From assembly GCF_004341085.1 (NCBI RefSeq), contig NZ_SLXW01000001.1, forward strand, positions 1 through 64,000: DNA of 64,000 nucleotides, in the 5' to 3' direction. Below the pieces are notes generated by a model that was not told the origin of the DNA, ran no database searches, and saw only the letters and a list, made by a program, of their open reading frames with translations. The position numbers were made by a program, and so were the translations under genes. Source of the DNA: Sphingomonas sp. PP-CE-1G-424. GTDB taxonomy: Bacteria > Pseudomonadota > Alphaproteobacteria > Sphingomonadales > Sphingomonadaceae. Of this stretch, positions 45,486 to 55,173 are shown in pieces (positions within the stretch are counted from its first letter, which is position 1; each line of letters begins with the position of its first letter).

Positions 45486-46418
45486 TCAGATCGGCACATC
45501 CTGTCGATCGACACTGGTGAAGCCATAGGTCCTGTACCGGCTTTCCACCTTGCGGCCGGCAATCGTGATGTCGGTATAGCCCTCGGGCGTGCCGAGGAAC
45601 GAGCCGTGCCAGTCGGCACCGGCAACCGCGCCGGTCGTGATGAACGAGACCCCGTCGAGCTCGATCCGCTCGTAGACGTGGCTGTGCGCCTGGAGCACCG
45701 CCAGCACGTCATAGCCGCGCAGGATGCGTAGAATCTCCCGGCCGTTGACGACGAACGTCCAGTTGTGCGGGGTGTCGAGCCAGGATTCGGGCTCGTAGCA
45801 TCGCATCGCGGTGACGAGCGGGATGTGCGTCACCACGACCATCCGCGTGCCCTTGGGTTGCGCAGCGAGATCGGCGCGCAGCCATGCCAACTGAGAGGCG
45901 TCGACGCGGCCTTCGTAATTGCGGTCGGCGGTCAAACCGATCGAGTCCAGCACGACGAAATGCACGCCCTTGTGATCGAACGCGTAATAGCGTGGCCCGA
46001 ACCGATCGATATAGAACTGCTTGCCGTAATCGGGCGCCGACGGATCGATACCGCTCTTGGGGAAGACGCCCAGGCAGTCGTGATTGCCGATGACGTGATG
46101 GATCGGCTTGCGCAGATGCGCGCGTTCGGTGCGCTGATAGAGATCCATCAGCAGCGTCGCGCGTTCCCGCCCCGTTTCGAGCGCATCCTCGACATGGTCG
46201 CCGCCCTGGATCACGAAATCGACGGGTGATGCGGATATCTGTTCGAAGCACCGCGCGCAGGCGCGATCCGCGCCCAATTCCGGCCGGATGTGACAATCGC
46301 CCACGAACGCGAAGCTGAAGCTGTCGCCGCCACGTACCGGCTCGGTCGCCGCAGCCCGGGCTGCCAAGGGAACGAGCGGCGCGCCAAGCGCGAGCTTCAG
46401 GAGATTGCGGCGTTCCAT
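45486..46418 (-). CDS. Exported metallophosphoesterase (calcineurin-like)
   Basis: 310 residues. The N terminus ERRNLLKLALGAPLVPLAAR is a Tat-type signal (twin Arg followed by a hydrophobic stretch). Metal-binding motifs appear in order: GDCHIRPE (about 40), GGDHVED (about 73), GNHDCLG (about 112), THIPLV (about 200) and QAHSHVYE (about 246). This is a complete dinuclear phosphoesterase site. It lies 52 bases downstream of a TonB receptor in the same direction, suggesting that it releases phosphate or the organic part from the ligand imported by that receptor. Confidence 0.88.
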   Translation of the reverse strand: MERRNLLKLALGAPLVPLAARAAATEPVRGGDSFSFAFVGDCHIRPELGADRACARCFEQISASPVDFVIQGGDHVEDALETGRERATLLMDLYQRTERAHLRKPIHHVIGNHDCLGVFPKSGIDPSAPDYGKQFYIDRFGPRYYAFDHKGVHFVVLDSIGLTADRNYEGRVDASQLAWLRADLAAQPKGTRMVVVTHIPLVTAMRCYEPESWLDTPHNWTFVVNGREILRILRGYDVLAVLQAHSHVYERIELDGVSFITTGAVAGADWHGSFLGTPEGYTDITIAGRKVESRYRTYGFTSVDRQDVPI

Positions 46419-46470
46419 GGGGCACCTGTCGACAGGAGGAAGAGGGGGCATTCCCGATACGCGGCGACGC

Positions 46471-48969
46471 TCAAAAGTGGACGCGGACGGTGCCGAACAC
46501 CTGGCGCGGTGCGGCGGTTTGGAGCGTCGTGTACGTGCCGTTCGGATCGGAGGTGACGAACCCGGCTGTCCCGGTCGAGGCGATGTATTTCTTGTCGAAC
46601 ACGTTCGTCAGGTTGAACTGGACGTCGAACATGCGGCTGAACCGATAGCCTGCCGACAGGTTGACGTTAACTGCGCCGGGCAGCTTCGCGTCGTTGAGAT
46701 AGCTGTAATAGCGGGCGCTGCGATAATGCGCGTTGACCCCGCCCCAGATCGTGCCGTCGTCGTAGTTGAGCTCGGCAGTGCCGACATTTCTGGGTGACGC
46801 CACGACCTGCTTGCCCTTGGTGGCGACGACCGCGCCGCCGAGCGGCTGGACATCGTCGTCATAGGTCGCATCGTTATACGCATAGCTGCCGTAGAGCGAC
46901 CAGCCGCGCGCGAACTTCCAGTTGGCGGCCGCTTCGGCGCCCCGCGACGAGACGCCGCCGACGTTCTGGAGCACGTTCTGGTTGCCGACGATGGTCGCGC
47001 TGATCGACGAGGCGAGCAGGCGGTTGGAGAACTTCACGTAATAGCCGGTCAGCGAGAGCTGAAGATCACGATCGTGGAAGCGATAACCGGCCTCGAACGT
47101 GTTGGTCATCTCAGGCTTAAGGTTGCTCCGGATGAAATCGAACCCGGCCTGCGAACTGCTCGAGAACGGGCCGCTGGAGGTGGACGCGACGAACGCCGCC
47201 ATGTTGCGCGTGTAATCGGCGAACAGCTCGTTGTTGCCGTCCAGCGTATAGAGCGCGCCGACGGTGGGCAGGAACCAGTTCTTCGCCTGGATCGAGCCGT
47301 CGATCGGCTTGGTGCTGACGACGCTGTGCGCGCGGTTGGTCGACACCACGCCCTTGACGCCCGCGTTGAGCCGCAGCGCGTCGGTCGCCTGCCACGTGTC
47401 GCTGATGTCGAGCTGGACGGTGTTCGTGACGTATTCGTTGTAGAAATTGGTCTTGAACGGGTTGGTGTAGAATTTCTGGAACTCGCTCGGCGCGACGCCC
47501 TTTTGCAGGCCGTAGAGATACGAACCCTGATCGAAGGCATTGCGTTCGTACCAGATGCCCCCCTCGATCTTGTGATCGCCGGCAGCGAACTTGAGCCGCG
47601 AGATCACGCCTTTCCGGTTGATCGCGTAGCGGAGCGCGGACACCGAGACGGGCGATCCGCCAAATGCGGCGGGCGTCGGGTCATAGGGGCTCGCATAAGT
47701 GCCGATCCCCTTGTCGAGATGGATATAGCCGGTCGTGAAACCGCTGAGCCGGGCCCCGAGCGCATAGTCGAGCTTCTCGTACGCCAGCAGATCGCGGCGT
47801 ACGCCGCCGCCCTGGTAGATCGTGTCGTCGGCGGCGGCGAACGGTGCCGGCGGGGTGCCGCCGTTCTGGACGATCGTCGCGAGTTGCTCGGCCAGCGCGA
47901 AATCGCGGATGTTGTCGAACCTGTAGCCATAGGTCTTTAGCCGGGCGAGCGAGACGTCGTTGTAATCGTCCTCGCGTCGATCGATCAGGTTGAGGAACGT
48001 GGTGGACTTGACCGCGTCGCCGAGCGGCTGGACGTATTTCGCGTTGATCTGGTCCTGCACCTGCTTGCCCCAGCCGCGCCACTTGCCCTGACGATCATGC
48101 GCGTAGGACACCGCCAGCCGCCCGCCCCACGGCAGCTCGCCGCTGTTGACCCGCCCGAAACTGCGCCACGAATTGGCGCTGCCGTAGCTTTGCTCGAGAT
48201 CGATGCCGAATTTGTCGGTGGGGTCGATCGAGGTGAAATCGACCGTGCCGCCGATGTTGCTGGTCGAGGCTGTGCCGAGCGCGCCGCTCCCCTGCGAGAG
48301 CGTCGCGGCGCCGTTGTTCTCGCTGAGCAGCGCGCGGTTGATCGAAAGGCCGTTGTTGTTGCGGTACTGCATGTTGCCGAGCGGCACGCCGTCGAGCGTG
48401 AAGCCCATCTGGTCGGTGAGAAAACCGCGGATCGAGAGCTGCGTCGCCGCCTCATACGTGCCGTGCGCGTCGGAGGAGTCGAAGTTCACGCCAGGCAACC
48501 GGCCGAGCGAGCGCAGCGGGGACGAGCCGCCGGTCAGCTTCGCCATCGCCTTGGCGGACACCGTCTGGACCTGGCGGGACTCGCCCTGGCCGAGCACGAC
48601 GATATCCTGTCCGGGCGTACTGGTGGTCGCAGCGTCGGTGGAGTCCTGCGGCGTTTCGACCGGGGTGACCTTCAGCGATATCATCGAGGGGGTTTCCTCG
48701 GCGATCGTCAGCCCCTGCCCCGCGATCAGACGGCGCAGCGCCTCGCCACGCGTGAACCGACCGTGCAGCGCTGTCGAACGCCGGTTGGCGACGGCATCGT
48801 AGGGAAAGCTGACATGCACGCCGGCCTGACGCGCGAACGCGTTGAGTGCGGTCGCCGTGTCGGACGCCTTGATGTCGAACGCGACGCTTGCCGCCTGCGC
48901 CTGCGCACCGGCGGCAACGGGAATCGCAGCCACCGCCACGATGGCCGTCGTCGTCAAAAACTTGAACAT
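46471..48969 (-). CDS. TonB-dependent receptor with STN domain (FecA type)
   Basis: Outer-membrane receptor of 832 residues. The signal peptide ends near residue 26 (AGAQAQA). An N-terminal STN signalling domain follows (about 28-100, FDIKASDTATALNAFARQAG), which in such transducers contacts FecR. The plug (about 135-260) includes TQLSIRGFLTDQMGFTLDGV. The barrel ends in FGTVRVHF with a terminal phenylalanine. Upstream are FecR and FecI homologues; downstream is a metallophosphoesterase. The ligand is unknown and need not be iron. Confidence 0.92.
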   Translation of the reverse strand: MFKFLTTTAIVAVAAIPVAAGAQAQAASVAFDIKASDTATALNAFARQAGVHVSFPYDAVANRRSTALHGRFTRGEALRRLIAGQGLTIAEETPSMISLKVTPVETPQDSTDAATTSTPGQDIVVLGQGESRQVQTVSAKAMAKLTGGSSPLRSLGRLPGVNFDSSDAHGTYEAATQLSIRGFLTDQMGFTLDGVPLGNMQYRNNNGLSINRALLSENNGAATLSQGSGALGTASTSNIGGTVDFTSIDPTDKFGIDLEQSYGSANSWRSFGRVNSGELPWGGRLAVSYAHDRQGKWRGWGKQVQDQINAKYVQPLGDAVKSTTFLNLIDRREDDYNDVSLARLKTYGYRFDNIRDFALAEQLATIVQNGGTPPAPFAAADDTIYQGGGVRRDLLAYEKLDYALGARLSGFTTGYIHLDKGIGTYASPYDPTPAAFGGSPVSVSALRYAINRKGVISRLKFAAGDHKIEGGIWYERNAFDQGSYLYGLQKGVAPSEFQKFYTNPFKTNFYNEYVTNTVQLDISDTWQATDALRLNAGVKGVVSTNRAHSVVSTKPIDGSIQAKNWFLPTVGALYTLDGNNELFADYTRNMAAFVASTSSGPFSSSSQAGFDFIRSNLKPEMTNTFEAGYRFHDRDLQLSLTGYYVKFSNRLLASSISATIVGNQNVLQNVGGVSSRGAEAAANWKFARGWSLYGSYAYNDATYDDDVQPLGGAVVATKGKQVVASPRNVGTAELNYDDGTIWGGVNAHYRSARYYSYLNDAKLPGAVNVNLSAGYRFSRMFDVQFNLTNVFDKKYIASTGTAGFVTSDPNGTYTTLQTAAPRQVFGTVRVHF

Positions 48970-49048
48970 GTAATCCCCGCATCGCACCGTGTGTCGGAGC
49001 AGGGATGGATGAGCGCGGACAAACCGCCATCAGCCGCGAAAATAAACT

Positions 49049-49996
49049 TTATGCGCGAGCCAGGACGATCCCTCCGGCCGGGCCTGCGGTCGCACGGATG
49101 CCGAACGTGCTGCGTAGCGCGTGCAGGAATTCCGCTGGCCTGGTGGTCGCGAAACTGCCGCCCACACGGAGCCGCGACAGCGCGGGGTCGCCGATCACGA
49201 TCTTGTTCGGCAGATACCGGTTCATCTCCGCGACCGCATAGTCGAGGCTTTCGCCATTGAGCACCAGCGTGTCGTGCTGCCACGCGGTGACCCCGCCGAG
49301 ATCGTCGCGCGCCTGGACACTGACCTGCCCCGCCGTGACGAGCGCGACTTCGCCCGAACCGATCCGCAGCGTCGATCCATCGGCAATGCCACCCGTCAGC
49401 ACCGCCAGTTCGCACCCCGCACCGCGCAGCCGGACGTTGTACGCGCCGGGATCGAGCTGGAACTGCCCCCCCGGCGTCAGCAACTGCAGGCGGTGGTCGG
49501 CTGCCAGCAGCAGCGCGATCTCGCCGCGATCGAGCCAGAGCCGTGCAGGCGTTCCGTTGCGCCAGTAGACGCGGCTATCGGTATTCAGATCGAGCGAGAT
49601 GCCGGGCGTCACCGCGACCGCCATCCGCTGACCGACCCGGGTCTCCGCCATATCGCGCGCCGCAGCGCGGTAGGCGATTCCCCCGCCGACCGCGGCAACG
49701 CCGACGATCGAGCCGGCAGCACGTAGGAGCTGGCGCCGGTTCGGCCGCGCGACGATTTTCGACGCAGGCTGCGCTTCAGACGAAGCCCTCGTCTCGCCCC
49801 GTGTGCCGCGCAGGCCATCGAGATCGCGCCACGTACCGGCGACCTCTGCAAAGGCCACGGCATGGCGGATATCGGCGTCGCGCCACGCCTCGAATGCCGC
49901 GACATCCGCCGATCCCGCGTCGAGCGCGGCCAGCCAGCCGGCAGCTTCGTCGGTCAGGTCGGCATGACGCTGCGGAATGTCGGAACGGCCTGGCAC
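49049..49996 (-). CDS. FecR family anti-sigma factor
   Basis: 315 residues. An N-terminal DUF4880-like cytoplasmic part (about 10-65, ADLTDEAAGWLAALDAGSAD and FEAWRDADIRHAVAFAEVAG) is followed by a membrane or Tat-like segment (about 88-110, RRQLLRAAGSIVGVAAVGGG). The periplasmic FecR domain comes next (about 120-215), and a C-terminal STN-like portion (from about 235) interacts with the receptor. Its start overlaps fecI by 43 bases, so the two are coupled. Confidence 0.9.
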   Translation of the reverse strand: MPGRSDIPQRHADLTDEAAGWLAALDAGSADVAAFEAWRDADIRHAVAFAEVAGTWRDLDGLRGTRGETRASSEAQPASKIVARPNRRQLLRAAGSIVGVAAVGGGIAYRAAARDMAETRVGQRMAVAVTPGISLDLNTDSRVYWRNGTPARLWLDRGEIALLLAADHRLQLLTPGGQFQLDPGAYNVRLRGAGCELAVLTGGIADGSTLRIGSGEVALVTAGQVSVQARDDLGGVTAWQHDTLVLNGESLDYAVAEMNRYLPNKIVIGDPALSRLRVGGSFATTRPAEFLHALRSTFGIRATAGPAGGIVLARA

Positions 49997-50529
49997 GCTT
50001 CCTCCGCCTGCGCTTCGCTATCGCGCCGGGCTCTCGTGATGAGCGCCAGCCCCTTAGCGATATGCTTTTCCACGGTCGAGACCGATATGCAAAGCGCTTC
50101 GGCGATGGCGCCCGGCGTCATCCCCTCGACCTTCCGCATGCGCAGGACGCGCGAGCATTGCGCGGGCAGCGTGTCGATCAGGTCGAGCAGGCGTTGCAAC
50201 TCGGATCGTCCCGACGCGACGGCAAACGCATCGGGTGCCGGGTCCGCGACTCCTAGGAGATCGAGCGAAGCGAACGCGTCGATCCGCACCACGTTCGCCC
50301 GTCGCAACCGTTCGAGCGCAAGATTATGCACGATCGTCAGGACGAAGCCGCGCGGCGTGACGATCGCGCGATAATCCGGCGTCTTCAGTATCCGCGCATA
50401 GGCATCCTGGACCAGATCCTCGGCGTTGTCGCGGCCGCACAGATACGCTGCCTTCGCGCGATAGGCCGCCGCATGCGGCAGCACCTCGGCGAGAAACCAG
50501 CGATCGATGTCACGCAGCCAGCTCAACAC
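49954..50529 (-). CDS. ECF sigma factor, FecI type
   Basis: RNA polymerase sigma factor of about 191 residues from a GTG with GGAG upstream. An ATG at 50613 in the same frame is an alternative. Region 2 contains LCGRDNAEDLVQDAYARILK, and region 4 contains LPAQCSRVLRMRKVEGMTPG and ISVSTVEKHIAKGLALITRA. It should be activated through the neighbouring FecR and receptor when ligand binds, and direct transcription of the receptor operon. No Fur-like box was seen upstream. Confidence 0.88.
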   Translation of the reverse strand: MLSWLRDIDRWFLAEVLPHAAAYRAKAAYLCGRDNAEDLVQDAYARILKTPDYRAIVTPRGFVLTIVHNLALERLRRANVVRIDAFASLDLLGVADPAPDAFAVASGRSELQRLLDLIDTLPAQCSRVLRMRKVEGMTPGAIAEALCISVSTVEKHIAKGLALITRARRDSEAQAEEACQAVPTFRSVMPT

Positions 50530-50716
50530 ATGCTCCAGAAGCCATGCTGCGCCACCTAGCCCGGTATTCTTACACGACGGGGACAGCGTCGTTGCTCCGT
50601 GGCATTCGAACATCGCCCTCTGCTGATGCCTTGCGGCTGTACGCTCGCCCCCCGTCAGACGCCCCATACCCGGCCATTCGAGCGCCCTCTGCCGCTCCCC
50701 AGCTTCAGCCGTCCGC

Positions 50717-51046
50717 TCAATGGCTCGAAGCGTTCGAGAACACGTTCATGACGATGACACCGGCAATGATCAGTCCCATGCCAAATACAGCAGCAGCATC
50801 GAGCTTTTGACCCTGGAATGCCCATGAAGCCGCCGAAATCAGGACGATGCCAGCGCCTGACCAGATAGCGTATGCAATGCCTGTCGGTATCGTTCGAAGG
50901 GTCAGCGACAGGAAGTAGAAGGCAATACCGTAGCCGATGACGGTAACGACCGTCCAAGGCATGCGGTTAAAACCATTCGACTGCTTCATTGCGGTCGTGG
51001 CACAAACCTCGGAAACGATCGCGATTGCTAGCATGAGATAGTTCAT
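50717..51046 (-). CDS. Small multidrug resistance (SMR) efflux protein
   Basis: Four-span inner-membrane drug/proton antiporter of 109 residues. The essential membrane glutamate is Glu13 in AIVSEVCATTAMKQSNGF. The third span carries the WSGAGIVLISAASW pattern of EmrE/QacE/SugE relatives. It acts as a dimer and exports quaternary cations or guanidinium; the choice between them cannot be settled here. It is a single-gene unit divergent from the cytochrome oxidase operon. Confidence 0.9.
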   Translation of the reverse strand: MNYLMLAIAIVSEVCATTAMKQSNGFNRMPWTVVTVIGYGIAFYFLSLTLRTIPTGIAYAIWSGAGIVLISAASWAFQGQKLDAAAVFGMGLIIAGVIVMNVFSNASSH

Positions 51047-51248
51047 GCAGGATCCGCTAGCACACCGAATGCCGCCAATCCCCAATCGATCTCCAGCTCG
51101 GCTCCTCCGGCGGCACGAGCCGGACGTATGGATTGACCTGCCTACGCGACTGCTCTCGTCGACAGGCCTACATGACATTTCTGTCATTTTGGGTTTACGC
51201 GCCCCCGCCAGCCGGGTTAGGGACGCGCTTCGCAAGGGTGGCAAGGTG

Positions 51249-52220
51249 ATGATGCGGAAGGCTATTTTTCTTTCCGTGGGCGCGTGCCTGCCGCTGTTGG
51301 CGGGATGCAACCGGCACCAGTCGACGCTCTCGCCGTTCGGCGAGGAGGCGGACAAGGTCCTCTCGATCACGATCGTTCTGGTCATCGGCGCAATCATTCT
51401 TGCGGGCGGGCTAGCGTTGCTGATGCGCCACGCGATGCGCGCGCCGGAAGGTCGGCTGACGCACAAGGGCGGGATGAAGCTGGTGCTCTGGCTCGGCGGC
51501 ATCGGACCTTCGATCCTGCTGCTGGGCCTGTTGCTCTACGCCCTACCCGCGATGCGGCCGCGCGAGGTCGCCAACAGCGACCTACGCATCGGCGTCGAGG
51601 GCGAACAGTTCTGGTGGCGCGTCCGCTATGCGCCGCCGGGCGGATCGGTGGTCGAGACCGCGAACGAACTCCGCCTCCCCGTTGGTCGCACCGTCGAACT
51701 GTCGCTCCGCAGCCCCGACGTCATCCACAGCTTTTGGGTCCCCGGTCTCGCCGGCAAGATGGACATGATCCCCGGCCGCACCAACCGGCTCGTCGTCCGC
51801 GCGACCAAGGCGGGGACGTACCGCGGCGTCTGCGCCGAGTTCTGCGGGCTCGGCCACGCGCTGATGGCGTTCGACGTGATCGCGATGGAGCCGGCCGCAT
51901 TCGAGCGCTGGCTCGCCGAGCAGCGCAAGCCCGCTATCGTCACCGCGTCGCCGGGCGCGCGTTTGTTCGCAAGCTATGGTTGTAGCGGTTGTCACAGCGT
52001 CCGCGGCATCGGCCCGGTCGCGAAGATCGGCCCCGACCTGACGCACTTCGGGTCGCGCCCGACGCTCGCCGCGGGTGTGCTGCCGATGACGCACGCCAAC
52101 ATCGCCGGTTTCGTCCGCGATCCGGGCAAGACCAAGCCCGGCGTGCGGATGCCCGCCTTCCCGCAGATGTCGGCCGCCGAAGCCGATCAGATCGCAAGCT
52201 ACCTTCAGGGGCTCAAATGA
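51249..52220 (+). CDS. coxB: Cytochrome c oxidase subunit II fused to cytochrome c (caa3 type)
   Basis: 323 residues. A lipoprotein signal with lipobox LLAGC (Cys20) is followed by two membrane helices (about 35-60 and 75-97) and the periplasmic cupredoxin domain. The CuA ligands are visible in CAEFCGLGHALM (Cys195, Glu197, Cys199, His203, Met206). A C-terminal cytochrome c domain carries CSGCH (Cys245, Cys248, His249) and a methionine in VRMPAFP. It passes electrons from soluble cytochrome c to subunit I. It overlaps the next gene by four bases. Confidence 0.94.
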   Translation: MMRKAIFLSVGACLPLLAGCNRHQSTLSPFGEEADKVLSITIVLVIGAIILAGGLALLMRHAMRAPEGRLTHKGGMKLVLWLGGIGPSILLLGLLLYALPAMRPREVANSDLRIGVEGEQFWWRVRYAPPGGSVVETANELRLPVGRTVELSLRSPDVIHSFWVPGLAGKMDMIPGRTNRLVVRATKAGTYRGVCAEFCGLGHALMAFDVIAMEPAAFERWLAEQRKPAIVTASPGARLFASYGCSGCHSVRGIGPVAKIGPDLTHFGSRPTLAAGVLPMTHANIAGFVRDPGKTKPGVRMPAFPQMSAAEADQIASYLQGLK

Positions 52221-54763
52221 CCACCGAGAGCACCCAGTACGTCGCCCCCGACCAGAACGATCCGGCGGTCCGCAAGGGCCAGGAAGACCGTTTGCGTGAA
52301 GTCTGGAAGCCGCCGACGGGCTGGTTCTTCCGCTGGACCGACGTCAACAACAACCGGATCGGCGTCTGGTACACGCTGACCGCGTTCGGGTTCATGCTGT
52401 TCGCGGGCGTGCTCGCGCTGATCATGCGCACGCAGCTGGCGGTGCCGAACAACGATCTCGTCACAGCGAACACGTTCAACCAGCTGTTCACGCTGCACGG
52501 CTCGATGATGATGTTCCTGTTCGCGGTGCCGATGTTCGAGGCGGTGTCGATCATCCTCCTGCCGCAGCTGCTCGGCGCGCGCGACCTGCCGTTTCCGCGG
52601 CTGTCCGGGTTCGGATACTGGTCGTTCCTGATCGGCGGCGTGTTCGTGTCGGGCTCGATCTTCTTCGATGCGGCGCCCGATGGCGGCTGGTTCATGTATC
52701 CGCCGCTGACGACGCGGACCGACCTCAGCGGGCTTGGCGCGGACATCTGGATGCTGGGCTTGAGCTTCATCGAGGTGTCGTCGGTCGCGGCCGCGGTCGA
52801 GCTGATCGTCGGCGTCCTGAAATGCCGCCCGCCCGGCATGCGCCTCAACCTCATGCCGCTCTATGCCTGGTACATCCTGGTCGTCGCGGTGATGATCCTG
52901 TTCGCGTTCCCGCCGCTGATCGCGGGCGACGTGCTGTTCGAGATGGAGCGGCTGCTCAACTGGCCGTTCTTCAACGCGGAGAAGGGCGGCGATCCACTGC
53001 TGTGGCAGCACCTGTTCTGGATCTTCGGTCATCCGGAGGTCTACATCGTCTTCCTGCCGTCGATCGCGCTGTTCGCGATGCTGATCCCGACCTTCGCGCA
53101 ACGGCATTTGCTCGGCTATCCGTGGATCGTTTTGGCCGCGGTGGGCACGGCGTTCCTGAGCTTCGGGCTGTGGGTCCACCACATGTTCACGACGGGTCTG
53201 CCGAAGATCAGCCTCGCGTTTTTTGCGGCGGCGTCGGAAGCGGTGGCGATCCCAACCGGTGTGCAGATCTTCGTGTTCATCGCGACGCTCTGGGCGGGCA
53301 ACGTCAAGAAATCGACGCCGCTGCTGTACGCGAGCGGTAGCCTCGCGGTGTTCGTGATCGGCGGGCTGACCGGCGTGATGGTCGCGGTCGCCCCGTTCGA
53401 CTGGCAGGCGCACGATACGTATTTCATCGTCGCGCATCTGCACTACGTGCTGATCGGCGGCACGCTGCTGCCGCTGTTCGCCGGGCTGTATTATTACTGG
53501 CCGCTGGTGACGGGGAAGAAGCTGTCGGACCGGCTCGGGCGGATCGCGTTCTGGATCATGTTCGTGGGCATGAACCTGACGTTCTTCCCGATGCACCTGT
53601 CGGGCCTGCTCGGGATGCCGCGGCGCGTGTTCACCTATCCGGAGGAACTCGGCATCGGCGGTCTCAACCTCGCCTCGACCGCAGGGTCGTACATGTTTGC
53701 GCTCGGCGTGCTGATCGTGTGCATCGACCTCGCGCTGTCGCCGCGTCGTCCCAAGGCGCCGCGTAATCCTTGGAACGCGGGCACGTTGGAGTGGCTCGCA
53801 CTGCCCGACGATGAGGACTGGGGCATCCGCTCGGTGCCGCTGATCGAGAGCCGCTATCCGATCTGGGACCAGAAGAACTTCGTCCAGAAGGTCGACGAAG
53901 GCCGCTTCTTCCTGCCCGACGCGGAGGAGATGCGGCGCGAGTCGATCATCACCACCGTGCTCGACGCGCGCCCCCTGCAGGTGATCCGCCTCGGTACGCC
54001 GAGCGTGAAGCCGATGATGACCGCGGTCGCACTCGCCGGCGTGTTCATCCTGACGACGTACCACCTGTATATCTGGTCGGCGGTCAGCGGCGTCGCGACG
54101 CTCGCCTGCGTGCTGTGGTGGCTGTGGACCGGCACCGCCGAGATCCCCGAAAAGCCGACCAAGCATATCGGCCACGGGATCGAGGTGCCGCTCTACACCT
54201 CGGGGCCGTCGGCGCCGGGCTGGTGGGCGATGTTCATCACGATGATGGCGGACGCGACCGCGTTCTCGGGGCTCGTGTTCGGCTATTTCTTCTTCTGGAC
54301 GATCCACAATGATTTCCCGCCGAGCGGGGTCGGGCTCAACGGGCCGGGCGTGTTCTGGCCGATGGTCGCGCTCGCGCTGACGCTCACCGGCTGGGCCGCG
54401 ACCGTCGGCGCGCGCGAAGTGCATCGCCGTGGCAACGTAACCGCGGGTCGCGCGCTACTGATCGTCGGGATCGTCGCGACGCTGTCGAGCCTGTTCGCCG
54501 GGCTCGCAGGACCGTGGTATTCGGGGCTCGATCCCGAACTCCACGTCTATCCCGCGATCGTCTGGACGCTGGCGATCTGGACCGCGGTCCACGCCGCGAT
54601 CGGGGTCATCATGCAGGCCTACACGCTCGCACGCAGCCTCGCGGGGAAGATGACGCCGGTCTATGACGCGGACCTCCGCAACATCACCGTGTACCACCAC
54701 TTCCTCGCGCTGACGGGCATCGTGACGTTCTGCACGATCGGCCTGTTCCCGGGTGTCGCATGA
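52217..54763 (+). CDS. coxA: Cytochrome c oxidase subunit I-III fusion
   Basis: 848 residues. The first about 560 form a heme-copper oxidase subunit I: low-spin heme ligand region HGSMMM (about residue 94), the CuB/cross-link motif GHPEVY (about 271), HH in WVHHMFT (about 320), and heme ligands in HDTYFIVAHLHYVL. The GHPEVY glutamate indicates an A-type proton channel. A linker (about 560-655) leads to a subunit III part (from SAPGWWAMFITMMADATAFS to the end). Separate coxC is therefore absent. The gene overlaps both neighbours by four bases. Confidence 0.95.
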   Translation: MTTESTQYVAPDQNDPAVRKGQEDRLREVWKPPTGWFFRWTDVNNNRIGVWYTLTAFGFMLFAGVLALIMRTQLAVPNNDLVTANTFNQLFTLHGSMMMFLFAVPMFEAVSIILLPQLLGARDLPFPRLSGFGYWSFLIGGVFVSGSIFFDAAPDGGWFMYPPLTTRTDLSGLGADIWMLGLSFIEVSSVAAAVELIVGVLKCRPPGMRLNLMPLYAWYILVVAVMILFAFPPLIAGDVLFEMERLLNWPFFNAEKGGDPLLWQHLFWIFGHPEVYIVFLPSIALFAMLIPTFAQRHLLGYPWIVLAAVGTAFLSFGLWVHHMFTTGLPKISLAFFAAASEAVAIPTGVQIFVFIATLWAGNVKKSTPLLYASGSLAVFVIGGLTGVMVAVAPFDWQAHDTYFIVAHLHYVLIGGTLLPLFAGLYYYWPLVTGKKLSDRLGRIAFWIMFVGMNLTFFPMHLSGLLGMPRRVFTYPEELGIGGLNLASTAGSYMFALGVLIVCIDLALSPRRPKAPRNPWNAGTLEWLALPDDEDWGIRSVPLIESRYPIWDQKNFVQKVDEGRFFLPDAEEMRRESIITTVLDARPLQVIRLGTPSVKPMMTAVALAGVFILTTYHLYIWSAVSGVATLACVLWWLWTGTAEIPEKPTKHIGHGIEVPLYTSGPSAPGWWAMFITMMADATAFSGLVFGYFFFWTIHNDFPPSGVGLNGPGVFWPMVALALTLTGWAATVGAREVHRRGNVTAGRALLIVGIVATLSSLFAGLAGPWYSGLDPELHVYPAIVWTLAIWTAVHAAIGVIMQAYTLARSLAGKMTPVYDADLRNITVYHHFLALTGIVTFCTIGLFPGVA

Positions 54764-55173
54764 CCAAACCCGAGCGGAAGCCCAACGCTGAGCGGAAGCA
54801 CTGGGCGCGCGACCTGAAGGTGACGCTGTGGACGCTGATCGTCCCGCCGACGATCTGGGCCGTGCATTTCCTGTTCTGCTATCTGTGGGTGGCAGTAACC
54901 TGCGCGAAATCGTCGAGACCGGGGACGGCGTTGACCGGCTTCCCGCTAGCGACGCTGATCGCGACGATCGTTGCGCTGCTGGGGATCGTCGCCGCGGGCT
55001 ATATCGCGCGCGTCCAGTCGGAGACGCCGGGCGATCCGGCCCCGCACGAACAGGGCACCGCCATCGACCGTCTCCGTTTCCTTGCACTGTCGACGCGGTT
55101 GCTGGCGGGGCTAAGCTTCGTCGCGGTGATCTTCACGGCCTTGCCGGTCATCATGTTCGGCGACTGCCGATGA
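54760..55173 (+). CDS. Small membrane protein of the cytochrome oxidase operon
   Basis: 137 residues. A basic N terminus is followed by three or four hydrophobic segments (TLIVPPTIWAVHFLFCYLWV, ATLIATIVALLGIVAAGYIA, LLAGLSFVAVIFTALPVIMF). No family recognised. Both ends overlap neighbouring genes by four bases, so it is translated with the oxidase. A subunit-IV-like or assembly role is plausible but unproven. Confidence 0.8.
   Translation: MTKPERKPNAERKHWARDLKVTLWTLIVPPTIWAVHFLFCYLWVAVTCAKSSRPGTALTGFPLATLIATIVALLGIVAAGYIARVQSETPGDPAPHEQGTAIDRLRFLALSTRLLAGLSFVAVIFTALPVIMFGDCR

Noticed and set aside
52205..54424. 739-codon minus-strand open frame opposite the oxidase gene
   Set aside because: Very Arg/Glu/His-rich translation of the antisense of a membrane protein, a known artefact in high-GC genomes.
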